The position numbers and the translations under genes are program-made. From NCBI GenBank assembly GCA_903905665.1, contig CAIVHJ010000130.1, positions 1 to 5,575 of the forward strand: a stretch of DNA of 5,575 bases, read 5' to 3'. A model generated the notes under the pieces. It was not told where the DNA came from and did no database searches. It saw only the letters and a list, made by a program, of their open reading frames with translations. This DNA comes from an uncultured Phycisphaerales bacterium. GTDB taxonomy: Bacteria; Planctomycetota; Phycisphaerae; UBA1845; CAIVHJ01. Numbering within the stretch: the stretch's first letter is position 1; each line of letters begins with the position of its first letter. Positions 1-4,877 of this stretch are shown one piece after another.

Positions 1-5
1 ATCAT
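1..5 (-). CDS. Possible start of the next downstream gene (only first bases in window)
   Basis: After the spike gene's stop there are 56 bp without a gene, followed by AAAAAGG, 7 nt and an ATG at 5-3. The spacing fits a normal ribosome binding site and the same-strand operon layout, but only five bases of the gene are present, so nothing can be said about its product. Confidence 0.3.
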
Positions 6-61
6 TTCGATACCTTTTTATGGATAAGACGAGGAAATAGCGGGACGGATATAAAGGACGC

Positions 62-1525
62 TCATATTTTCACACAGACTCTTTTTGGATTTGACCCCGT
101 TTCGGTATAAAAATCCCCTGTCGTAAGTCCCCCTATCCCGGCGGCTGCATCATTTGCATAATTGGTAAGACCTATAAGGGTGAGGGGATAATGAGGTGTA
201 GAAGTCCCAATCCCAACAGATCCGTCCCCGCCCAGGAAAAGAACCGTATAGGGATTGTGTTGACGAAATTCGATGTCATTGTTGTCCATTAGCCATAACT
301 GCTTATCGTGCAACTCGTGATTAAACTGCACCCCGTCATATCGCCCCGACCAAACCGAAAAATAATTGTCAGAAAGCATATTAAAATGATTAGCATAAAG
401 AACTTGTTTAATACGGAGAGCGTCCGTTGTTACGGCACCCCCCCACGCATCAATATCCAATTTTGCAGGAAGATCACCACCCCAATCTATCGGAGAAGCG
501 GCCCGCCCAATAGCGACATTTCCGTTATTTATATTTAATGCCGGACCTTGGAAGGGGACTGTTACAAGATTAGTAAAATTAAAATTAGCTATAGCTAATT
601 TTATATTAGCTGTTATTTGATTGAATTTCGACGTATAAAAACAGTATACTTTTCCGTTAGCTTCGACAAGGTTTAGATCTGCGACCTGTCCTTCTCGCTG
701 ACCTGCTCCATCATCGTCTGTCCACCTTGGCAAAACAGGGCTGGTAAAAACCTTCGACCAGGTTATCAAGTTCGCGCTTTTTAAAAAGTATCCGTCAGTC
801 GGCAAAACCCCAAACAAAGGAATAGCCTCGTGATCCCAGGCGTAATAAATAGCTCCGACCTTATGAACGTCGAATCCCGAAACACCCGTATCTGTTAAAC
901 TATAAACAGGGTTACCGACATTTTTTGTCCAAGCTCTCCCGTTATTTGATGTTGCTAATCCTGTTTCCCAAATGCCCACTCCATCCGTTCCTTCATATAC
1001 CATATACCAAGTAGCTCCCTCTTTCCAGACACAGGGATTGGCTATCATGGTATCATCCCATGATCCCCCTCCACCTCTTGGAACCGTGTTAGCAGTATCA
1101 AGAGCAAAAGTTATTCCGTCCGTTGAAGTATAAAGGTCAAGATCCCCTCCAACCGTCGTATAAAGGTAATATATTCCTCCCGTATTATAAATACCATGAT
1201 GCGACCCAGGGGCGACTACGATAGAAGTTGTCCAATTCAATGCGTCTTTTGATTCGGCGTAGTTTATGCCCCCCACCCCAGAAAACCACATTTTAAAAAC
1301 GTTGCTACCATATCCGGTGAAGAAAAATGATCCAAACTCCCAAATAACTTGTGGTTCCTCCGCAATCGGAACGATAATTCCTTTTCTCTCCCAAACACCG
1401 GTTATTGAGCTTCCTGATAGTTTTCCGTTCTTCGCGACCAAAACTCCGTCCGAATGAGTGACCGCATCTTCATACGCTTTAAGCGGTAGATTTTCCTGCC
1501 AGGATGCAATTCCTACTTGCGCCAT
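62..1525 (-). CDS. Receptor-binding spike with glycosidase-like beta-propeller and fibre repeats
   Basis: This 487-residue protein starts at ATG 1525 with AAGGA about 9 nt upstream, 12 bp after the previous stop. Residues 1-5 (MAQVG) match the previous protein. Residues about 45-315 read as a five-bladed beta-propeller of the GH43/GH32-like kind, with repeated blade units: FKMWFSGVGGINYAES, IYYLYTTV...LYTSTDGITF, DDTMIANPCVWKEGATWYMVYEG, VHKVGAIYYAWDHEA, and LNLVEANGKVYCFYTS. Residues 335-443 carry two fibre-type repeats, GNVAIGRAASP and GSVGIGTSTP, about 100 residues apart. The end, NDAAAGIGGLTTGDFYTE...VCVKI, resembles a C-terminal motif I recall from many phage fibre proteins. The likely role is host glycan binding or cleavage at the virion surface. 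Catalytic acids cannot be assigned by eye, so it may be a binding-only propeller. The gene is more AT-rich than its neighbours. Confidence 0.75.
   Translation of the reverse strand: MAQVGIASWQENLPLKAYEDAVTHSDGVLVAKNGKLSGSSITGVWERKGIIVPIAEEPQVIWEFGSFFFTGYGSNVFKMWFSGVGGINYAESKDALNWTTSIVVAPGSHHGIYNTGGIYYLYTTVGGDLDLYTSTDGITFALDTANTVPRGGGGSWDDTMIANPCVWKEGATWYMVYEGTDGVGIWETGLATSNNGRAWTKNVGNPVYSLTDTGVSGFDVHKVGAIYYAWDHEAIPLFGVLPTDGYFLKSANLITWSKVFTSPVLPRWTDDDGAGQREGQVADLNLVEANGKVYCFYTSKFNQITANIKLAIANFNFTNLVTVPFQGPALNINNGNVAIGRAASPIDWGGDLPAKLDIDAWGGAVTTDALRIKQVLYANHFNMLSDNYFSVWSGRYDGVQFNHELHDKQLWLMDNNDIEFRQHNPYTVLFLGGDGSVGIGTSTPHYPLTLIGLTNYANDAAAGIGGLTTGDFYTETGSNPKRVCVKI
580..603. repeat. Perfect 24-bp palindrome inside the spike gene
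   Basis: The two halves, TAAAATTAGCTA and TAGCTAATTTTA, are exact reverse complements with no spacer. As RNA it would fold as a 10-bp stem with a TATA loop. It lies in the AT-richest part of the spike gene and encodes part of the last propeller strand and linker (IKLAIANFN). A further TTAGCT follows at about 606-611. Its function is unknown and it may be chance in AT-rich sequence. Confidence 0.75.
1512..1525 (-). repeat. MAQVG start repeat, copy 2 (large spike gene)
   Basis: The first 14 bases of this gene match the first 14 of the gene at 2083 at 13 positions (ATGGC-G/C-CAAGTAGG). The similarity stops directly after the fifth codon, and the upstream sequences differ. It encodes the shared MAQVG peptide. 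Confidence 0.7.
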
Positions 1526-1537
1526 GTTAAGCCGTCC

Positions 1538-2083
1538 TTATGACACAGCAGTATATAGAACATCTGAGGCCGCCGACGTTTGGAGGGCTGTATTTAGAAT
1601 TCTTCTTGTCAGTTTCGTGAATGTTCCTGTATAGCAGACTTGGAGTGTTTCGACGGTGCAGATCGTCGTCGCCCCGACTGAAACATACCCCCAAACCTCG
1701 ATAGTGTCCTGGGCTTTAAGATCGACTGCCGCCGCCGCGTCGGTGTAGATAGTCGGGCCCGCGGCTGTAGAGTTATCTACTCCTGTGAAAAGATTTGTCG
1801 CCCCGCGCTGTATCCGTATTTGACCGTGAACAGTTCCTGCTCCACCGGCGCGAGTCATGGTGAAAAGAAGATCTGACGTTCCAGGCGAATCCTCTCCGAC
1901 GAGTATCCGTTTCATCATGGCCCATGTCCCGACCCCTGCGGCTGACATGACAGCCGGAGCGGAAAGCATCTTTACGGTGGCGGAGGCTGTTCTGGTGAGC
2001 AGATTTATAGGGCCTCCTGAGTTATAGTCATAGTGGTCGTGTATCTGAAGTTGGGAAAGAGAAAGGACACCTACTTGGGCCAT
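1538..2083 (-). CDS. Beta-rich spike-like protein with MAQVG N-terminus
   Basis: ATG 2083 has AGGAG 6 nt upstream and follows the previous stop by 3 bp. The 181-residue protein opens MAQVGVLSLSQLQIHDHYDY, the same five first residues as the next gene's product. After a Gly/Pro linker, residues 33-155 look like one jelly-roll or fibre-head domain: SATVKML, DLLFTMTRAG, VHGQIRIQRG, an Ala/Thr-rich loop, DTIEVWGYVSVG and TVETLQVCYTG. It ends with a Ser/Thr/Ala tail. There is no signal peptide, membrane helix or enzyme motif. Lying between the penton candidate and the large spike, it could be a spike stalk, a second spike or a connector. The family is not recognised, and the structural role is inferred from beta-richness, neighbours and the shared N-terminus. 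Confidence 0.72.
   Translation of the reverse strand: MAQVGVLSLSQLQIHDHYDYNSGGPINLLTRTASATVKMLSAPAVMSAAGVGTWAMMKRILVGEDSPGTSDLLFTMTRAGGAGTVHGQIRIQRGATNLFTGVDNSTAAGPTIYTDAAAAVDLKAQDTIEVWGYVSVGATTICTVETLQVCYTGTFTKLTRRILNTALQTSAASDVLYTAVS
2070..2083 (-). repeat. MAQVG start repeat, copy 1 (181-residue spike-like gene)
   Basis: This is the partner of the repeat at 1512-1525, with 13 of 14 bases identical. The single difference is a silent third-position change in the Ala codon (GCC here, GCG in the other copy). It may encode a common docking peptide. Confidence 0.7.
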
Positions 2084-2086
2084 ACT

Positions 2087-2470
2087 CTACTCCTGAAAGA
2101 TAAGTTCCCACCCGAGCGATATTCCCGTTGCGACGATAGCCGCTGTTGGATTATCCGCCGTGACGGTGATGATGGAACCTCCACCGAATTCCAGGCGTTC
2201 CGCGTCCGACCGTTGCGCCGCGTATCCAATCTGATCCATGAAAGCATCATAAGGGGCTACGGGGGTGCCGTTGCAGTTTAGGTGCCATATCACGAATCCC
2301 CAGGCGGCGACTGTCCCCAGGTAGTTACCGATGGAGAGAAGCCGGGCCCGGCATTTACTTGGAACAACGTAGGTAGCGATGACAGTTCCAACCGTCCCTA
2401 GACCTACATTGACAGAATAGTTTTGTGCCTTGAATTGAGTCATTCCTGAATTAATCGGACTTGTAGGCAT
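2087..2470 (-). CDS. Small beta-sandwich virion protein, candidate penton/vertex protein
   Basis: This 127-residue protein starts at ATG 2470, overlapping the transglycosylase end by 20 bp, with GGGG 7 nt upstream. A second ATG at 2443 would avoid the overlap, but its AGGA abuts the codon, so I prefer 2470. The sequence is nearly all beta: VGTVIATYVVPSKCRARLLSI, then WGFVIWHLNCNGTPV, then LEFGGGSIITVTADNP and a closing ATGISLGWELIF. This strand/turn order (VPS...AR...I, NG, GG..I.VTA.N, G.EL) is common in phage capsid-decorating, vertex and receptor-attachment jelly rolls. There is no membrane helix. Its size is close to PRD1 penton P31 (126 residues), and like P31 it is encoded beside spike-like genes. 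The penton role is inferred from fold pattern and order; a fibre-base or decoration protein is also possible. Confidence 0.7.
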   Translation of the reverse strand: MPTSPINSGMTQFKAQNYSVNVGLGTVGTVIATYVVPSKCRARLLSIGNYLGTVAAWGFVIWHLNCNGTPVAPYDAFMDQIGYAAQRSDAERLEFGGGSIITVTADNPTAAIVATGISLGWELIFQE

Positions 2471-2951
2471 TATAATACCCCGTTACCTTTGCAAGATATT
2501 CTGCGGCGCGGTGACCGGAGTTATACCCGGCCTCGCCGACGTTATACATCTGAATTGCGACCCCCTGGGGATACTTTGAAAGAAGTCGTCCCAGAAACCA
2601 GGTGCCGATCTGGACATTCGTAGATGGAAGCCGGATCATGGCTATTTCCGCGTCCGTGGGATTCATCCATTCCTTGACGATCCCGAAATCCTGCGCCAGG
2701 ATCGGCATGATCTGCATGAGTCCGTAGGAGGGGTCCGAGGCGTTGACGGCGTTGGCGTTGAAGTTTGATTCCTGGCGGATGATGGCCTTGATGAGCGCGG
2801 CCTCGACACCATAGCGGCGGGAGTTCTCGGCTATGATCTCATCAACGGAATTCCCGGTGGCGACAACCGTTGCCACGGCTCCCGCCATCTTCTTAGGCAG
2901 AACTAGGAAGAAAGCCAGGATCGAGCCGATGACGACAAGGATAACGCCCAT
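2451..2951 (-). CDS. Membrane-anchored lytic transglycosylase (SLT/GH23-like)
   Basis: This enzyme class cleaves the MurNAc-GlcNAc bond of peptidoglycan, leaving 1,6-anhydro-MurNAc. The start chosen is ATG 2951, 7 nt after GGAG and 2 bp after the previous stop; an in-frame ATG at 3008 lies inside the previous gene. Of 166 residues, 2-19 (GVILVVIGSILAFFLVLP) form a membrane anchor followed by KK. The catalytic domain spans about 35-160. It shows the expected SLT signatures: IIRQESNF with the catalytic Glu61, GLMQIMP (77-83), and MYNVGEAGY (135-143) in place of the usual AYNxG. The size is that of a minimal single-domain enzyme. An N-terminally anchored transglycosylase among small membrane proteins recalls the virion enzyme P7 of PRD1, which opens the cell wall during entry; a role in exit is also possible. 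Confidence 0.92.
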   Translation of the reverse strand: MGVILVVIGSILAFFLVLPKKMAGAVATVVATGNSVDEIIAENSRRYGVEAALIKAIIRQESNFNANAVNASDPSYGLMQIMPILAQDFGIVKEWMNPTDAEIAMIRLPSTNVQIGTWFLGRLLSKYPQGVAIQMYNVGEAGYNSGHRAAEYLAKVTGYYNAYKSD

Positions 2952-2953
2952 TA

Positions 2954-3100
2954 TCACTCTCCATTGATGATGTGAAGTTTGGAGCAGACCTGCTTTAAAA
3001 GAAGCCAAATTCTCGTATGCTCTTTTTCATGCTTGACGATGTAGACGACCACCGGGATAAGCCCGACATAGAATGGGAGGAACGGTATAAGTGTTTTCAT
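2954..3100 (-). CDS. Small membrane protein just before the transglycosylase, 48 residues
   Basis: ATG 3100 overlaps the preceding stop by 4 bp (ATGA), with AGGAAGG about 10 nt upstream. A longer in-frame version from 3136 would lie deep in the preceding gene. The membrane helix is at the N-terminus (residues 4-22, LIPFLPFYVGLIPVVVYIV), unlike the four preceding small proteins. It is followed by a strongly charged stretch (KHEKEHTR) and an amphipathic tail (IWLLLKQVCSKLH). The gene ends 2 bp before the transglycosylase start, so the two are surely co-expressed. It could be a partner of that enzyme, a holin-like protein or another virion membrane protein; a single helix of this size does not decide between these. 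Confidence 0.72.
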   Translation of the reverse strand: MKTLIPFLPFYVGLIPVVVYIVKHEKEHTRIWLLLKQVCSKLHIINGE

Positions 3101-3435
3101 TCTGTTACAGCCTTCCTGAACATCAGGAAATACCATCCGATGACAATGATAACGGCGACGATAAGCACCGTGGTAAGATTTTTTGTCAGGAACGTGAACA
3201 GGTTGCCTACGCCGTGGAGGAGGTTATTGACACCTTTGGAGATACCGGTCAAAGGGCCGCCGGAATCCTCATAGGATTTGACGCGCTGATCGACCTCCGA
3301 CATGGACAGACCTTCCTCCTCAAGATCTTCCTTGTAAGTGGCGGTAGTCGCCTCAATTGGATTCGTCAGGTATTGAAGCGGCTTTGTTACAAGAGTCCTT
3401 AATCCCAGCCAGACACCGGCAAAGAAGTCATCCAT
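3097..3435 (-). CDS. C-terminally anchored membrane protein, 112 residues
   Basis: ATG 3435 lies 4 bp after the preceding stop, with a modest GGAAG site 10 nt upstream inside the previous gene's end. Residues 1-25 (MDDFFAGVWLGLRTLVTKPL) look like an amphipathic helix that could lie on a membrane. Residues 34-60 are strongly acidic (YKEDLEEEGLSMSEVDQ), possibly a protein-binding surface. Residues 86-106 (LTTVLIVAVIIVIGWYFLMF) form a clear membrane helix followed by RK. Its TGA overlaps the ATG of the next gene (ATGA). By analogy with PRD1-type phages, a membrane protein with an exposed soluble part could link shell or vertex to membrane. That is inference, and the family is not recognised. Confidence 0.8.
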   Translation of the reverse strand: MDDFFAGVWLGLRTLVTKPLQYLTNPIEATTATYKEDLEEEGLSMSEVDQRVKSYEDSGGPLTGISKGVNNLLHGVGNLFTFLTKNLTTVLIVAVIIVIGWYFLMFRKAVTE

Positions 3436-3439
3436 GGTA

Positions 3440-3664
3440 TTACCGCTTCCAAAGGATAAGCCCTATCCCGACAACGGCGATCCCGCCGAGTATCCATGGG
3501 AGTTTGTTGGAGAAGTCTCCCATGGTAGTAGTTTCAGACTGAACATTCGACGTGATAGGTTTCTGCGGCCCCTTGTGAAGCAACGCATCCAGCCCGAAAT
3601 TGATGAGTTTGTCGGCCTGTTGCGTCAGCCACTCGCTTGATCCGATAGCTGGATAAGTCGCCAT
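3440..3664 (-). CDS. Small C-terminally anchored membrane protein, 74 residues
   Basis: Two in-frame starts exist: ATG 3670, which overlaps the previous stop (ATGA), and ATG 3664. I chose 3664 because the AAGGGGA site is 7-8 nt from it and only 2 nt from 3670; coupled initiation at 3670 (76 residues) remains possible. Counting from 3664, residues 1-50 are soluble, with an amphipathic helix-like region (WLTQQADKLINFGLDALLH) and a Thr/Ser-rich linker. Residues 56-72 (LPWILGGIAVVGIGLILW) form one membrane helix, and the protein ends KR. The layout places the bulk of the protein on one membrane face with a C-terminal anchor. The gene ends 4 bp before the next start. The family is not recognised; a minor virion membrane protein is inferred from context. 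Confidence 0.75.
   Translation of the reverse strand: MATYPAIGSSEWLTQQADKLINFGLDALLHKGPQKPITSNVQSETTTMGDFSNKLPWILGGIAVVGIGLILWKR
3494..3525. repeat. 9-bp inverted repeat containing two CCATGG sites
   Basis: CCATGGGAG (3494-3502) and CTCCCATGG (3517-3525) are exact complements with a 14-nt spacer. They lie in the gene at 3664-3440, just before its membrane helix (MGDFSNKLPW). In the message it could form a stable hairpin, but no regulatory role is evident. Confidence 0.6.
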
Positions 3665-3666
3665 TG

Positions 3667-3810
3667 TCATTTCCCCTTGATGAGAAGTATGATGCCGACT
3701 ACGATGATGGCGGCGACGACGTAGATTGTCGTTTTTTTCTGCTTCGCCACCTCTGCGGCATCAGTCGCGGCATTGTCGATCATAAGTGAGATACCGTTCC
3801 AATTAATCAT
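3667..3810 (-). CDS. Small single-span membrane protein, 47 residues
   Basis: ATG 3810 has a strong GGAGG site 5 nt upstream, within the 16-bp gap after the preceding stop. The N-terminal half (MINWNGISLMIDNAATDAAE) is soluble. A lysine-rich patch (KQKK) comes next, then a membrane helix at residues 28-44 (TTIYVVAAIIVVGIILL), and the protein ends IKGK. Its TGA overlaps the next ATG in an ATGA arrangement, which suggests translational coupling. Length, architecture and the INWN motif resemble the 46-residue neighbour (IDWN), so the pair may be diverged duplicates. The role is unknown; an internal-membrane virion protein is the likely class. Confidence 0.78.
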   Translation of the reverse strand: MINWNGISLMIDNAATDAAEVAKQKKTTIYVVAAIIVVGIILLIKGK

Positions 3811-3826
3811 AAAAACCTCCAAATCG

Positions 3827-3967
3827 TCATTTCAATAACCTCCAGACCACGATGACGAAAAGCGCGACACAGCCGATCTTTATTGCCAGCTTCGTCATCC
3901 TCTGCTCGTAGGACTCCGAGCCGAGGTCAACGATGTCGCGGATGTATTTATTCCAATCAATAGACAT
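3827..3967 (-). CDS. Small single-span membrane protein, 46 residues
   Basis: ATG 3967 follows the preceding stop with no gap (TAAATG), so translation is probably coupled; the nearest purine-rich site (AAAAGG) is about 12 nt away. The protein begins MSIDWNKYIRDIVDLGSESY, an acidic soluble N-terminus. A membrane helix follows at about residues 28-43 (AIKIGCVALFVIVVW), and the protein ends RLLK. Basic residues flank the helix on both sides, so topology is not certain. Its size and layout match the next gene, with which it shares an I(D/N)WN motif near the start. Tiny one-helix proteins in tandem are typical of internal-membrane phages such as PRD1 and PM2. The function is unknown; a virion membrane protein is likely. 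Confidence 0.75.
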   Translation of the reverse strand: MSIDWNKYIRDIVDLGSESYEQRMTKLAIKIGCVALFVIVVWRLLK

Positions 3968-4234
3968 TTAGCGCGTTACCTTTTGAGGATGATTAGCTTC
4001 GCTGGCGTTTGTCGGGAAAACACGGAACCCGCCACGACCGACATCCAACCTTTGATTTCCAGCCAGCACCGCTTTCAAGGTTGACAGGATGGGAAGTTTG
4101 GCGGCAAAGATCGAAGGTATCTTAGTGATGGAACCGGGCCTGGGGATGGATTTGATGACATCCCGAGGATTCCAAAACCCGCCTTGTTCGCGTGACAGGC
4201 CACCGTCGTTATCGAGTTTTGTCAATACTTTCAT
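3968..4234 (-). CDS. Hypothetical protein, 88 residues, in virion gene block
   Basis: The start chosen is ATG 4234 (MKVLTKLDND), because GGAGGA stands 4-5 nt upstream of it. A longer in-frame version from 4264 would overlap the preceding gene and has no comparable site. The protein is basic and rich in Pro and Gly. Its middle (roughly residues 35-58, ITKIPSIFAAKLPILSTLKAVLAG) is moderately hydrophobic but broken by Pro and Lys, suggesting an amphipathic surface segment rather than a full membrane helix. It ends GGFRVFPTNASEANHPQKVTR. The gene is 10 bp after the Gly/Ala-rich protein gene, and its TAA is directly followed by the next gene's ATG. I do not recognise the family; position suggests a minor virion or assembly protein. 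Confidence 0.75.
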   Translation of the reverse strand: MKVLTKLDNDGGLSREQGGFWNPRDVIKSIPRPGSITKIPSIFAAKLPILSTLKAVLAGNQRLDVGRGGFRVFPTNASEANHPQKVTR

Positions 4235-4244
4235 GTTTCCTCCA

Positions 4245-4814
4245 TCAAACGTCAGACACGACACCTTTTCCGCCGCCGATATTAAGATTCAGCTCAGCGC
4301 AGGTTTGGTCAGCCGTTATAGTGGCGTTCTGCCAGGCTTTCCGTTCCGCGATCTCCTGGGGAGTTCCCTCCCACCAGCCGGATGAGAATAGGCTTTTCAA
4401 AGCCTTGACTGCCCCGCCGATCCAGAGGGCCATGCCGACGGCTGCGGCCCCTACTCCAACGGCTGAAACAGATCCTGCTCCGATTGCCCCTGCCCCGGCG
4501 GTAGGCGTTGCGCTTGTAACGGCTCCGCCACCACCTATAAAGGCGGTATTTGTGCCTACAAGCGTCGTTGTGCCGATACCTGCCGTGGCAGTCCCGGCAA
4601 CCGCAGTTCCAGCCCCTCCGACGAGGCCGACGGCACTCCCGAGTGTAGCTACGGCCTTTCCAGCGATGGCGACAACCGCCGCCGTTCCACCGATGACCTT
4701 TTCAAGCCCCGTCGGTGATTTTTCCACCATGGCGACACCCGAGGATTTACGGAATAGAAAAAAGGCCGCGACTGCGGCGGCGATGACCAGCGCGATCTTG
4801 ACGATCTTGCTCAT
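4245..4814 (-). CDS. Gly/Ala-rich hydrophobic membrane protein, probable virion membrane component
   Basis: This 189-residue protein begins at ATG 4814, 7 nt after a GAAGGAG ribosome binding site. Residues 4-21 (IVKIALVIAAAVAAFFLF) form a clear membrane helix followed by RKS. Residues 40-136 are almost all small and hydrophobic (Gly, Ala, Val, Thr, Ile) with many GxxxG-like spacings, and 108-136 could be a second helix or helical hairpin. The C-terminal part (145-189) is soluble, with GWWEGTPQEIAERKAW. No enzyme motif is present. Glycine-zipper stretches of this kind occur in proteins that pack helices tightly in or across membranes, so a structural or DNA-delivery role in an internal virion membrane is plausible but not shown. 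It lies 63 bp after the putative capsid gene and 10 bp before the next gene. The family is not recognised. Confidence 0.8.
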   Translation of the reverse strand: MSKIVKIALVIAAAVAAFFLFRKSSGVAMVEKSPTGLEKVIGGTAAVVAIAGKAVATLGSAVGLVGGAGTAVAGTATAGIGTTTLVGTNTAFIGGGGAVTSATPTAGAGAIGAGSVSAVGVGAAAVGMALWIGGAVKALKSLFSSGWWEGTPQEIAERKAWQNATITADQTCAELNLNIGGGKGVVSDV

Positions 4815-4816
4815 AT

Positions 4817-4832
4817 CTTCTCCTTCGAGAAG
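4817..4832 (-). promoter_or_regulatory. Hairpin overlapping the ribosome binding site of the gene starting at 4814
   Basis: On the minus strand CTTCTC-GAAG-GAGAAG forms a 6-bp stem with a 4-nt loop. The Shine-Dalgarno GGAG for the ATG at 4814 lies partly in the loop end and partly in the 3' arm, so the folded form would hide it. This may lower translation of the membrane protein relative to capsid protein. The stem is short, so the effect is an inference. Confidence 0.4.
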
Positions 4833-4836
4833 TGAA

Positions 4837-4857
4837 GGGGCGGAGGGCCGCCCCCTT
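4837..4857 (-). terminator. GC-rich hairpin after the capsid gene, possible weak or leaky terminator
   Basis: GGGGCGG (4837-4843) and CCGCCCC (4848-4854) are perfect complements around a 4-nt loop, a 7-bp all-GC stem. On the minus strand it follows the putative capsid gene's stop by about 20 bp and is followed by TTCACTTCTC, which is pyrimidine-rich but not a clean T-run. It could cut down read-through into the downstream genes, or protect the 3' end of the capsid message from decay. Strong termination is not expected, since the downstream genes have no other visible promoter. Confidence 0.45.
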
Positions 4858-4877
4858 GTTACAAATTCAACCTGCGC

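Noticed and set aside
308..1457. Two short plus-strand frames inside the spike gene
   Set aside because: The minus-strand spike frame has clear propeller and fibre repeats, and the plus-strand products show nothing coherent.
3017..3640. Overlapping plus-strand frames of 61-103 codons
   Set aside because: They overlap each other and the minus-strand membrane protein genes, and have no convincing start sites or recognisable features.
3968..4264. Longer 98-residue form of the 88-residue protein
   Set aside because: The first ten residues overlap the upstream gene, whereas the internal ATG at 4234 has an excellent GGAGGA site.
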